DNA from: Pseudomonadales bacterium
GTDB lineage: Bacteria > Pseudomonadota > Gammaproteobacteria > Pseudomonadales > Halieaceae
Assembly (NCBI GenBank): GCA_024234855.1
Contig: JACKNN010000001.1
Span: 186,001-250,000 of the forward strand
Direction of reading: 5' to 3'
Length of the DNA: 64,000 nucleotides
This document shows, one piece after another, positions 17,200 through 25,217 of this stretch. Made by a program: the position numbers and the translations under genes. Numbering within the stretch: position 1 is the stretch's first letter; each line of letters begins with the position of its first letter. The notes below the pieces were generated by a model that worked only from the letters and a program-made list of their open reading frames with translations, was not told where the DNA came from and did not search any database.

Positions 17200-17613
17200 T
17201 TAGCTGCCGAGGCTCAAGGTGCGCATGATCAGCTGCTTGGTCGTGTTCATCGCATCGACGCTGCTCTGGTAGGAACGCGAGGCCGAAATCATGTTCGCCA
17301 TCTCCTCTACCGCATTGACGTTGGACATATAGATAAAACCCTCTTCATCCGCCAGCGGATGACCGGGAGAGTACTCCTGGTGGGGCGCGGCCGAACTCTC
17401 GATGATGTCGTCCACCCGCACTCGCCCCGCCTCGGAGCCCCCTATCTCGCCGTCGTAAACCGTGGAAAAGACGGGGTATCTCGCGTGATATACCGCGTCG
17501 GGGTTATCGCTGACGACCTCCGAATTAGCCAGGTTGCTGGCGATGGTGTTCAGGCGGATGCTCTGCGCCGACAGGGCAGACCCGGCGATATCGAATACAT
17601 TGAACAGACTCAT
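17200..17613 (-). CDS. flgC: Proximal rod protein FlgC
   Basis: A 137-residue rod protein beginning MSLFNVFDIAGSALSAQSI, then NTIASNLANSEV, and ending in VEEMANMISASRSYQSSVDA and MRTLSLGS. The ATG at 17613 is preferred to the adjacent GTG at 17616, which overlaps the flgB stop. It forms the proximal rod with FlgB and FlgF. Very tight spacing to flgB implies coupled translation. Confidence 0.96.
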   Translation of the reverse strand: MSLFNVFDIAGSALSAQSIRLNTIASNLANSEVVSDNPDAVYHARYPVFSTVYDGEIGGSEAGRVRVDDIIESSAAPHQEYSPGHPLADEEGFIYMSNVNAVEEMANMISASRSYQSSVDAMNTTKQLIMRTLSLGS

Positions 17614-17615
17614 CA

Positions 17616-17999
17616 CTATTCTCCGCGCAGCGCCAGCATCAGGGTCTTGATGCGGCCGTCGAGAAAATTAAGGCTTGCCTGGTAGCGGATAGCGTTATCC
17701 ATAAATGCCGCATGCTCCTGCTGGGTTTCCACCGAGTTGCCGTCCAGGGACGCCTGGAAAGGCAGGCGATACATCACCTCCTGGCCGGCGCTGCCAATAT
17801 CGATGTGCATCGGGTGGGCGGTACTGTGGCTGGCGGGCTGCTCCATCTCCCTGGCCAGGGCGTCGCTGAATTCGATATCCCTCGCCTTGTAGCCGGGGGT
17901 ATCGGCATTCGCCAGATTGGCGGAGATCAATTCAAACCGCTGCGACCTGATTGACAGTGCCTGGGGGGAAACACCAAATTCTTGTTCGATCACGTTCAT
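17616..17999 (-). CDS. flgB: Proximal rod protein FlgB
   Basis: A 127-residue rod protein. The start at ATG 17999 is set by AAGGAG about 6 nt upstream and by the family N-terminus (FGVSPQALSIRSQRFELIS, ANLANADTPGYKARDI). A longer in-frame extension upstream is not family-like. The C-terminus is MDNAIRYQASLNFLDGRIKT. It is the first gene of the flgBCDEFGHIJ operon, with flgA divergent, as in many gammaproteobacteria. Confidence 0.95.
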   Translation of the reverse strand: MNVIEQEFGVSPQALSIRSQRFELISANLANADTPGYKARDIEFSDALAREMEQPASHSTAHPMHIDIGSAGQEVMYRLPFQASLDGNSVETQQEHAAFMDNAIRYQASLNFLDGRIKTLMLALRGE

Positions 18000-18024
18000 C
18001 GCAAGCTCCTTGTGCGTTATCTGA

Positions 18025-18041
18025 TACACAATGCGTGCCAG
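18025..18041 (-). promoter_or_regulatory. Possible sigma-54 promoter of flgB
   Basis: On the minus strand a perfect TGGCACG -24 box is followed at the right spacing by GTGTA, where TTGCA is expected; the invariant GC reads GT. The predicted start of transcription is about 14 nt before flgB. The poor -12 box makes this tentative. Confidence 0.4.
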
Positions 18042-18196
18042 AAGCTTTATTTGTATATATTTCATATAGTTACTAGATTTTACGCGGGTATTTTCGAGCC
18101 CGGCGACGGCAAGGAAATACCACGGCGGCAATCCTTGCCGCCCGGGAAGCCGCAAAAGCGCCACCAGCGTGACCGCGGGAGGGGACACAGGGGTAA

Positions 18197-18213
18197 CTGG
18201 CACGAATGATGCT
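18197..18213 (+). promoter_or_regulatory. Sigma-54 promoter of flgA
   Basis: CTGGCACG, then four bases, then ATGCT: the -24 box is perfect, GG and GC are 10 nt apart, and only one base of the TTGCW box deviates. The expected transcription start (about 18224) favours the flgA start at 18247. Confidence 0.75.
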
Positions 18214-18246
18214 TTAATCTGGGTGATGCGGAATTTCGGGCGGGAC

Positions 18247-18963
18247 ATGTCAATATTTTGGCGCCGGTTACTGGTTGGCGGGGGGTTGCTTGGCGCCATT
18301 TGTGCGGGCGGCCCCGCGGCGGCGGCCGACGCGGTCCAGCCGGCCGATACCATCGTGGCAGCCGCCGTGGCCGCCAGTGAGGAGCGGGCCCTGCAGCAGG
18401 GCTACGACAACGTGGCCGTGGAGGTCAGGCCACTGGATGATCGCCTGCGCCTGCCGCTGTGCGACGAGCCGCTCGAGAGCTTTTCACCCCAGGCGGGGCA
18501 GGTACTGGGGGCCGCCAGTGTCGGCGTCCGCTGTCGCGGCCCGGAACCCTGGACAATCTATGTGCGCACCAGCGTCAGCGCGCGGCAGGAGATCCCGGTG
18601 CTGGCAAGGTCGCTGCCGCGCAACGCTATGGTTACCCGGGAAGATCTCAAAATGATCGACCAGCCCCTGGAGTCCGCCGCCAATGGCGTCATTCTGGATC
18701 CCGACCGGATTGTCGGCATGGAACTGACCCGGGCCCTCAACGCGGGCTCTACCATCAGGCTGAACCAGTTGCGCTCGCCAAAAATTATCAAACGCGGGCA
18801 GCAGGTGACATTGACCAGTGGCCTCAACGGCCTGGAGGTCCGAATTCAGGGGAAGGCGTTGGGGGATGCGGCAGAAGGTGAACGGGTTGCGGTAAGCAAC
18901 CTCAGCTCGGGCAGGGAGGTTGAGGGCACTGCACATTCCGACGGCACGGTCAGCGTGCCATAA
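18247..18963 (+). CDS. flgA: FlgA, P-ring assembly chaperone
   Basis: A 238-residue periplasmic protein with a signal peptide (WRRLLVGGGLLGAICAGGPAAAA). The C-terminal SAF domain contains the family motifs VLARSLPRNAMVTREDL, RIVGMELTRALNAGSTI, RGQQVTL and VRIQGKALGDAAEGERV, ending with GTAHSDGTVSV. Family role: chaperone for FlgI in P-ring assembly. Alternative starts at 18226 or earlier would sit on or before the predicted transcription start, so ATG 18247 is chosen. It heads a rightward unit followed by flgM, flgN and ycgR. Confidence 0.93.
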   Translation: MSIFWRRLLVGGGLLGAICAGGPAAAADAVQPADTIVAAAVAASEERALQQGYDNVAVEVRPLDDRLRLPLCDEPLESFSPQAGQVLGAASVGVRCRGPEPWTIYVRTSVSARQEIPVLARSLPRNAMVTREDLKMIDQPLESAANGVILDPDRIVGMELTRALNAGSTIRLNQLRSPKIIKRGQQVTLTSGLNGLEVRIQGKALGDAAEGERVAVSNLSSGREVEGTAHSDGTVSVP

Positions 18964-18979
18964 TAAATGACAAAGGGGC

Positions 18980-19006
18980 TAAAGTTTTTGGACAATCAGT
19001 CGATAG
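18980..19006 (+). promoter_or_regulatory. Sigma-28 promoter of flgMN
   Basis: A perfect TAAAGTTT -35 box, an 11-nt spacer and GTCGATAG. It lies between the flgA stop and flgM. A FliA-dependent promoter before flgM gives the known feedback in which sigma-28 makes its own anti-sigma factor. Confidence 0.9.
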
Positions 19007-19029
19007 TACTGTAAAGGCCATCTTACTAT

Positions 19030-19356
19030 ATGGATAACGTGGACAAGACGATGAACGTCAAACCCCCAAGAGGTGATCTCAACCCCGGTTCAGCCCAATC
19101 GAACCGGGTCGCGGGCACTACGACCGGCGCCGGCTCGACACCGGTACAGAAAGCCGCCGGTGTCAGCGGCGATACGGTTACCTTTACCAGTACCGCGGCG
19201 GAAATGCTCAAACTGGAAGAGAGCCTGTCGAAAATTCCCGACATCGACAGTGCGCGAGTCGCATCTATCAAGGCATCGATCGACCAGGGGACTTATCGGA
19301 TCGACCCGGAGAAGATCGTCGACAGCCTGCTCAAGATCGAAAAGGAACTGCGCTAG
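19030..19356 (+). CDS. flgM: Anti-sigma-28 factor FlgM
   Basis: A 108-residue protein with a disordered Gly/Thr/Pro-rich first half and a helical C-terminal sigma-binding region: VTFTSTAAEMLKLEESLSKI, ARVASIKASIDQGTYRID and EKIVDSLLKIEKEL. Family role: holds FliA inactive until it is exported after hook completion. The first ATG (19030) lacks a clear ribosome site; a second at 19051 is possible and would shorten it to 101 residues. It is followed 3 bp later by flgN. Confidence 0.93.
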   Translation: MDNVDKTMNVKPPRGDLNPGSAQSNRVAGTTTGAGSTPVQKAAGVSGDTVTFTSTAAEMLKLEESLSKIPDIDSARVASIKASIDQGTYRIDPEKIVDSLLKIEKELR

Positions 19357-19359
19357 ACA

Positions 19360-19833
19360 ATGAGCCTTGGGCAACAACTGAACACCCTACTGGCGCACGA
19401 AACCGAGTGCCTGCTACAGCTGCTGGACATCCTCGGGCAGGAGCACGCGGCGCTACTGGCCGGGGACATCGACGGCATTGAACACGCGACCGCTATAAAA
19501 AATGAGGCGCTGGCAAGCCAGGCGCAGGTCACCGAGTCGCGTCAGCACCTGGTCTCACTGTCCAGCTTCGACAACTCGGAGGCGGGCCTGCAGCAATTGA
19601 TAGCCCACTGCGAAAACAGCGAACAGATCGGTGACGCTTATGCGCGATTGAATGCCCTGGCGCTGCAGTGCCGGGCCGGCAACCGCACAAACGGGCGATT
19701 GATTATGCAAAGGCAGGAGCAGGCCCGCGGCGCCCTCAATGTGATCCGGCAGACCGGCAGCGCCACCCCGACCTATTCCGGCCAGGGCAAAACCATGGCG
19801 GCCCAGGCCACCCGGTCGCTGGGCAAAGCCTGA
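19360..19833 (+). CDS. flgN: FlgN, chaperone for FlgK and FlgL
   Basis: A 157-residue helical cytoplasmic protein with the FlgN pattern: LLAHETECLLQLLDILGQEHAALL, GDIDGIEHATAIKNEALA and, in the last third, NRTNGRLIMQRQEQARGALN, a stretch conserved in the family. It escorts the junction proteins to the export gate. The flgM-flgN spacing of 3 bp implies one transcript from the sigma-28 site. Confidence 0.9.
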   Translation: MSLGQQLNTLLAHETECLLQLLDILGQEHAALLAGDIDGIEHATAIKNEALASQAQVTESRQHLVSLSSFDNSEAGLQQLIAHCENSEQIGDAYARLNALALQCRAGNRTNGRLIMQRQEQARGALNVIRQTGSATPTYSGQGKTMAAQATRSLGKA

Positions 19834-19834
19834 T

Positions 19835-20557
19835 ATGGGCCGAACAGGTATGCCGGAACTGTCGCAACACAATGAATCGCCGGAAGCAGTGGCCGCTTTC
19901 CTGGATATTTTTCGCACCAGGCGCATCCCCCTGTCACTGACCATACCGCGTTCCGAGCAAATTTATACGTCGTACATCCTCAGCATTGACGAGCAGCAGC
20001 TACACATAGACCAGTTGATGCCAGAGATCGGCAACCAGCTGCTGCAACCCGGCCAGGCTATCGACATTCGTCTCAACCACCAGGGCATCGCCTACTTGTT
20101 CCGTTCGGATCACGTCGCCCAGGCCGTGGACAGCTCCGGCTTCCTGTACCACCAGATATCCCGGCCGGCACAGGTCACGTACTCGGAAAAACGTTCCAGT
20201 TATCGCGTCCAGCCGAAGCTCGCGGACAGGCCGGTGGTCAATGTCGCGATCACGCCGGGGCAAACCTGCAAGGCGCGACTGGAGAACATATCGACCAGTG
20301 GCGCCTGCATACGCCTCAAGGGCAACCATTCGGCACTGGAGTTTATCGACAACCATATCCGTTGCGAAATTCAACTGGTTGGCCTTGGCTTGCTGAGCTG
20401 CGAGGCCACGGTTCGACATCACCAGCACGTCGCTGTTATCAACGAATCACGGCTGGGTATCGAATTCCGCCAGGTGCAGGGTGCCAGCAATCGCAAACTG
20501 CACCAGGCCCTGATGCAGCTGCAACGGCACAACATTCGCAGCTATGCGGGCAACTGA
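19835..20557 (+). CDS. ycgR: YcgR-type flagellar brake protein (PilZ)
   Basis: A 240-residue protein with an N-terminal YcgR domain (about 25-110) and a C-terminal PilZ domain (about 118-230). The PilZ c-di-GMP site is intact: RSSYR gives the RxxxR motif and NISTSGA gives the N/DxSxxG motif. Family role: binds c-di-GMP and then acts on the flagellar motor to slow or bias rotation. It starts one base after the flgN stop, so it is in the flgMN unit. It is convergent with the HDOD-GGDEF gene, which could supply or sense c-di-GMP. Confidence 0.92.
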   Translation: MGRTGMPELSQHNESPEAVAAFLDIFRTRRIPLSLTIPRSEQIYTSYILSIDEQQLHIDQLMPEIGNQLLQPGQAIDIRLNHQGIAYLFRSDHVAQAVDSSGFLYHQISRPAQVTYSEKRSSYRVQPKLADRPVVNVAITPGQTCKARLENISTSGACIRLKGNHSALEFIDNHIRCEIQLVGLGLLSCEATVRHHQHVAVINESRLGIEFRQVQGASNRKLHQALMQLQRHNIRSYAGN

Positions 20558-20565
20558 GCCCAGGT

Positions 20566-22119
20566 TCAATTGAACTTGAACCATTTCTTTTTCGGGCCAT
20601 ACGTGGCTACCTGGTTCCTGCCCCGGTCCTTGGCATCATAAAGCGCCTCGTCCGCCATCTTGATCAGCTCAGTTTTACCGATCTCGCCCAGGTCTTCCGG
20701 CCGGGCACAGGAAACACCAAAACTCGCGGTGACGCGATACTCCTGCGAACCTTCGCGCAGGACTGCCGATTCCACCGCGTTGCGCAATTTTTCGGCGACT
20801 ACACAGGCGTCCTCGACCGAGGTTTCCGGCAGGATAACCACAAATTCCTCGCCGCCGTAGCGGGCCAGGGTGTCGTACTCCCGCAGGTTGCTGCCCAGTA
20901 TCCGGCTGAATTCGGCCAGCACAAAGTCTCCCACCAGGTGGCCATAGGTATCATTGAATTTCTTGAAATGATCGATATCGATCAGTACCAGCGACAGACA
21001 GTTCTTGTTGCGGGCTGAACGATTGAGCTCCCGGTCAAACGCATTCTGGAAGTACCGGTTATTATAAACTCCGGTAAGTCCGTCAACATCCGCCAGTTTC
21101 TTCAGTATTTCATTCTTTTCCTGCAACTCCTTCATCAGGTTTTCGAGGGAGGCCTTGGCTTCAACCAGCTGCTTGTTCATCTGGTCGTAGTCGAGGTTCA
21201 GCAGGCTGAGGCGAATATTCGCCTCCTGCAAAATTTTCTGGATGGGCTTGGTTTCGGCCATTTTGAGCCCGAACTGGGTTGCTGCCTCGTCAAATTCGAT
21301 ATGGGCCTGATCCAGTATCTCCTCGATACACTCAGGCTTGAGGCCAAGTAGTTTCCTGGCCTCGGCCCTGAATCGGCGGTGATACTCCTCCGGCTTTTCA
21401 GAGTGAATGATATTGAGCAGCAAGTCCGAGAGGTAGATAGCCCTGGTGGACAGGTTAATCTTCTTATCGTCGCCGGTATAAGCCAGCGGGTTATGATGGT
21501 GCAGAATAGGAAGATAAATGGAGGGCGGGAAATTCCAATGCCTGGCGACTTCGCAACCGATGTAACAGTGGTCGGCTCCAAGTATCGAACGCTCCGCAGC
21601 GCAGGGATCGCCCGGATGTTGCTCCTCGGCTACCAGCACCTTCTCGTATTCACCCGGAATGGTACAGGCAAGTATCAGTTCTCCCAGGTTCTGCAGAAGT
21701 CCCGACACGAGTATTTCCTCGGTATCTGCCTTGGGCACACGTTCCAGGATAAGTTTTGAGGCCACGGCGGCCGACAGCGAGCGCTCCCAGAATTTGGTGA
21801 AATCGAAATGATTTCCGCGCTTGCTCTTGTTGATACCCAGAAACGAAAACGATAATACCAGGCTCTGGACCGCATTGGTTCCCAACATCGATATCGCCTG
21901 GTTTATCGAGCCGATCTGCTGCGGAAAATTGTAGAACGCCGAGTTGGACACTCGCAGTATCTTCGATGAAAGGCCAATATCCTGTGACACCAGTTCGGCA
22001 ACATCAGACAACGTGGTATCGTCGCGCGCGGTCAGGGAGACCAGCTTGGAAGCCACGGTAGGCAATGTCGGCAGGTCGCCGGAGCCCAGTACCGCCTTTA
22101 ACAATTCATCTTTATTCAT
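20566..22119 (-). CDS. HDOD-GGDEF diguanylate cyclase
   Basis: A 517-residue cytoplasmic protein. The HDOD domain occupies about 15-210 (LPTLPTVASKLVSL, ISMLGTNAVQSLVLSF). A coiled-coil region follows (about 290-345, with LVEAKASLENLMKELQEKNE), then a GGDEF domain (about 350-510) starting DVDGLTGVYNNRYF. The catalytic signature is GGEEF at 422-426, and the RxxD inhibitory site (413-416) is present at the correct five-residue distance, so active, product-inhibited c-di-GMP synthesis is expected. It is 76 bp downstream of the RecB-like gene on the same strand; both may be read from the sigma-28 promoter at 23396-23422, giving a c-di-GMP enzyme expressed with late flagellar genes. Confidence 0.92.
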   Translation of the reverse strand: MNKDELLKAVLGSGDLPTLPTVASKLVSLTARDDTTLSDVAELVSQDIGLSSKILRVSNSAFYNFPQQIGSINQAISMLGTNAVQSLVLSFSFLGINKSKRGNHFDFTKFWERSLSAAVASKLILERVPKADTEEILVSGLLQNLGELILACTIPGEYEKVLVAEEQHPGDPCAAERSILGADHCYIGCEVARHWNFPPSIYLPILHHHNPLAYTGDDKKINLSTRAIYLSDLLLNIIHSEKPEEYHRRFRAEARKLLGLKPECIEEILDQAHIEFDEAATQFGLKMAETKPIQKILQEANIRLSLLNLDYDQMNKQLVEAKASLENLMKELQEKNEILKKLADVDGLTGVYNNRYFQNAFDRELNRSARNKNCLSLVLIDIDHFKKFNDTYGHLVGDFVLAEFSRILGSNLREYDTLARYGGEEFVVILPETSVEDACVVAEKLRNAVESAVLREGSQEYRVTASFGVSCARPEDLGEIGKTELIKMADEALYDAKDRGRNQVATYGPKKKWFKFN

Positions 22120-22195
22120 TTTGATAACATTCCTGGCTATTTGTTGATTTTATCCACATTCATTGGGCTGCAAGCGGTCGGAAGCGACTCGCGCT

Positions 22196-23326
22196 CTACC
22201 AGTCGCCGCCTGCACCGGTCTTCAGGGTGCTGTCGAACGGCCTGCCTTCGAATCGTTCGAACACGCTGTCGGTATCGTAAGAGCCCGGTGAAAACGGTAA
22301 ATTTGCCGCTTTAGTCATGGTAAACAATCGGGGATCGGGACAGTCCATGTCGATCAACGACCGCCGCTGCGGGCTCATCATGCATCCGGTTCCCGCCGTC
22401 TCCGGGGTGTCCGCCGTCATCGCGCCGGACCGGACCTCCGGCAGGGGCGCCGCAGCCCGGCTCAATTCCGCTGCCGGTCTTTCCGGGGCCGCATCACTGT
22501 CGGCGACGGGCGCCGCCTGGTTCTGCCTGGCGATGGCGCGCTGCCTGAGCACCGCGTTGGCGCAGTCGGACCAGCGCCCAAAGCTGGCCGACTCCGCCGG
22601 ATCGGGCATGCGGTGTTTGCGAAAGGCGGCCTGGGCGGCGACAAAGCGTTGCTTCACCGCCCTGTAGTGATAGATAAAGTGCTGTGTTTCCAGGGAAAGA
22701 AGGTTCGTGTTGTCACGAATTACCAGCATCCGGGGCGGCAATTTTCCCTGCAACTGATCGAGTAGATCGGCGCTGAAACTCAGGCGAAAATGGGCGTGCA
22801 AACCGTCCTCGGGCCGGGTATCGCAGGGCGTATAGTGATAGCTCCCGAGTTCCGAGCAGCCATCGCTTCGCATCAGCAGGTCAACCGAATCTGACAGCTG
22901 CCCGACCCCCAACTGTCCGTTGACGATAAACGCGGCTCCGCGACGCATCGCATCCAGGGTATCGGCGAGCCGCTGTGCCTCCTCCATCCGGGGTTCAACA
23001 AACGCCAGGTGGTCGCCGGCGGCGGCGACATCGTCCGTCTTTTGCGGCCACCAGGTCGTTTTCAGGCAGGCCGACTTATCGCCCAGGATAAAGTCACGCC
23101 AGGCCAGCGACTCGACTCCCGGTCCCTGCGCCACTGATCGCACCACCGCTGCCTGTACCGGGTTCAACCCCTGCCCGACGGACTCACTGCCAGTGTCCGG
23201 GCTGATGCCATGGTCCGGGTTTTCCAGGGTCAGCCGCTCCATCCAGCTGGCAAAAGGCGACTCCCTGAAGAGAACGAGATCTTCAGCGGTGTAGGCAATG
23301 GTGTTGTCGGTACTGCGGCGGTACAT
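22196..23326 (-). CDS. RecB-like protein of unknown role under a sigma-28 promoter
   Basis: A 376-residue cytoplasmic protein. The N-terminal half recalls the RecB/Cas4-like putative nuclease family: TAEDLVLFRESPFASWMERL, then AAFIVNGQLGVGQLSDSVDLLMR with GSYHYTPCDTR, in which the Asp in DLLM and the conserved tail CDTR are the usual metal-site neighbourhood. The C-terminal third is low-complexity and divergent, with DMDCPDPRLF and a Ser/Pro-rich tail. I do not know a flagellar function for such proteins. The gene has a well-formed sigma-28 promoter about 70 nt upstream, and the HDOD-GGDEF gene follows. The nuclease relation is tentative and catalysis is unproven. Confidence 0.6.
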   Translation of the reverse strand: MYRRSTDNTIAYTAEDLVLFRESPFASWMERLTLENPDHGISPDTGSESVGQGLNPVQAAVVRSVAQGPGVESLAWRDFILGDKSACLKTTWWPQKTDDVAAAGDHLAFVEPRMEEAQRLADTLDAMRRGAAFIVNGQLGVGQLSDSVDLLMRSDGCSELGSYHYTPCDTRPEDGLHAHFRLSFSADLLDQLQGKLPPRMLVIRDNTNLLSLETQHFIYHYRAVKQRFVAAQAAFRKHRMPDPAESASFGRWSDCANAVLRQRAIARQNQAAPVADSDAAPERPAAELSRAAAPLPEVRSGAMTADTPETAGTGCMMSPQRRSLIDMDCPDPRLFTMTKAANLPFSPGSYDTDSVFERFEGRPFDSTLKTGAGGDW

Positions 23327-23395
23327 GGCTACCGTCTGTCCCTTTATGGTTTCTGCGGCTCCGGGGTAAACCTGGCCGGTACCGCTCTAACCTTC

Positions 23396-23422
23396 TTATC
23401 GACGCTTTTGCCGTAAACTTTA
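23396..23422 (-). promoter_or_regulatory. Sigma-28 promoter before the RecB-like gene
   Basis: On the minus strand a perfect TAAAGTTT -35 box, an 11-nt spacer and GTCGATAA, one base from the GCCGATAA consensus. It is as good as the fliC promoter. It places the RecB-like and perhaps the HDOD-GGDEF gene in the late flagellar class. Confidence 0.88.
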
Positions 23423-23499
23423 GGGTACTTTTAACACCAAACGCCACTTTTGCCGCACTTTCCCGGTGCCTTCGGGTCGGAATCGGCCGCGGGCGGTCG

Positions 23500-23763
23500 C
23501 TACATCTGCGCCCTTACGAGGTAGGCAAAGGCGATCACTTCCGCGACCGCCCGGTACAGGTTTTCAGGAATCTCATCACCCAGTTCAAGCTTCGCCAGTA
23601 TGCCCACCAGACCGTCATTTCTCTGTAGCGGCACACCGTACTCGATAGCGGTTTCAACTATCCTGTCGGCGACATCGTTCACGCCTTTGGCAGTCACGGT
23701 AGGTGCATTCTGGCCGTCGTACTCCAGCGCCACGGCGATGCGGTGACCGGTACCGATAATCAC
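23500..23763 (-). CDS. Free-standing FlhB C-terminal domain protein
   Basis: An 87-residue protein equivalent to the cytoplasmic domain of FlhB (FhlB/YlqH type): HRIAVALEYDGQNAPTVTAKG, then the helix ADRIVETAIEYGVPLQRN and LVGILAKLELGDEIPENLY. The NPTH autocleavage motif of full-length FlhB is absent, as usual for these free domains. Such proteins can partly replace the FlhB C-terminal fragment in the export switch. It overlaps the fliK-like gene by 4 bp (GTGA), which suggests coupled translation and a joint role in substrate switching. Confidence 0.88.
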   Translation of the reverse strand: MIIGTGHRIAVALEYDGQNAPTVTAKGVNDVADRIVETAIEYGVPLQRNDGLVGILAKLELGDEIPENLYRAVAEVIAFAYLVRAQM

Positions 23764-25079
23764 GCGTTTTCGTCCAGCAACTGAACGCCTTCAGCAACAT
23801 CATTGGGCGGGCTGATACTGCCCTGGGCGACTCCCACCCTGATTTGATCGAAGCCGATCCTGCCGAGGGCGGTTTCAAGCAGGCCGATATGTGACGCCAT
23901 CAGCGCCACCGTACTGTCCTTTTCCGCATTTATCAGGGTGTGGATATCGTTGCCGCAAAGGTGCAGTCGCGCCGCCACCGGACCGAGTTCCTCGAAGTCG
24001 AAACTAAGGGTGATTGTCCAGCCCCGGGCGCCCTGATTCACAGCGGCCGGTTCCCGTTCCATGCGGAAATTGATCAAATGATAGGCGGATCCGTCCTTGA
24101 AATGCAGATCAAACAGTAACAGGGGCTGCTCGGACTCGCGGGTCAGTGGCGTCAGTTGCTGCGAGGTGATCTTTGCCAGGGCGCCCTCGCAAGCTGATTT
24201 CATCTGCTGAAGCTGCGCCATGGTTTCAAGCAGGCTGGACAAATGCTGCCGCAGCTTCCCGGCATCGGCCTGCTGATGAATAAAGGCCATAAGCGCATCG
24301 TAGCTACCGACCAGTCCCCGCGGTAACAGGCCCCTCTCGGCTGTGGCGAGTGCTTGCCGGAACTTCCGTTGCTCCTCTTTCGAAAGCTGGTTGGTCAGCG
24401 TGACAGACAGTTGGGCGGGGTCTATCTCGCCCTTCTGGAACGATGCGAGGATGGCCAGAAGTGCATCCTGTGTCGTCGCCTGCGGCCGGGTCAGCAGGCC
24501 CGGCGCAGCAGCTTCCAATTGGGCGCCAATTCTCAGCAGCTGGCTCTTCACGTCCGCCGGCAGCGTGCCTGCCTGGGCGTTGTGCAATTTGGATTCGAGA
24601 AATACTCCGCTGTTTTTGATCAGGAGCTTCAGCACGTCGGCCTGGGCGCCCTGCTTCAGGTCGGGCATATTACCGGCCAGATCGATAAGCTGTTGCTTGA
24701 GCTGCCTGGAAACCAGGGGATCGGCTATGACTTTTTGACTGGCAGCCAGCAGCGCCGTCAGGTCCTGCTGCCGGGAGATAAAGTTTTTGAGGTTTTGCGC
24801 GGCCACCTGCGGCGGGCTGGCGCCGGTCTGTACGCTCAGTACCGGGGTATCGCCCAGGGCCTTGACGAGTAACTGCAGTGTCTCGCCCGCCCGCAACGGG
24901 ATCGGGGTTTTCGCTTCAAGGGTAGTCAGTCCCATGCGTATCAGGACAGTATCGTTGGCACTGGCATCTCTTGCGACGGTCGCATTCAGCAGCTGCCCGA
25001 GTTTCCAGGCTTTCGTCACATCCGGTATCAGCGGTCCTCGAATTTCAGTATTTGCCGGCACCGGTGGGATATTGATCAT
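23760..25079 (-). CDS. fliK: FliK-like hook-length control protein
   Basis: A 439-residue protein whose first three quarters are helical and Gln/Ala/Leu rich. Its last ~110 residues form the FliK C-terminal domain: ITLSFDFEELGPVAARLHLC, VALMASHIGLLETALGRIGF and QIRVGVAQG. FliK measures hook length and then acts on FlhB to switch export from hook to filament proteins. The direct overlap with a free-standing FlhB C-terminal domain gene supports that role. A second fliK in the fli cluster outside the window is possible, so this may be a paralogue. Confidence 0.8.
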   Translation of the reverse strand: MINIPPVPANTEIRGPLIPDVTKAWKLGQLLNATVARDASANDTVLIRMGLTTLEAKTPIPLRAGETLQLLVKALGDTPVLSVQTGASPPQVAAQNLKNFISRQQDLTALLAASQKVIADPLVSRQLKQQLIDLAGNMPDLKQGAQADVLKLLIKNSGVFLESKLHNAQAGTLPADVKSQLLRIGAQLEAAAPGLLTRPQATTQDALLAILASFQKGEIDPAQLSVTLTNQLSKEEQRKFRQALATAERGLLPRGLVGSYDALMAFIHQQADAGKLRQHLSSLLETMAQLQQMKSACEGALAKITSQQLTPLTRESEQPLLLFDLHFKDGSAYHLINFRMEREPAAVNQGARGWTITLSFDFEELGPVAARLHLCGNDIHTLINAEKDSTVALMASHIGLLETALGRIGFDQIRVGVAQGSISPPNDVAEGVQLLDENA

Positions 25080-25217
25080 AGGACTGCCACAAAATGGAGA
25101 TGACCTGTATGACCGATACTGACAACTTCATTGCCGGATGTCCATATTCGAAGCGACCTGGAGACCCACGCGAAGCCGGCGGTGGGGTCAGGCTCGTTCC
25201 AATGAACCGGCGAAATC

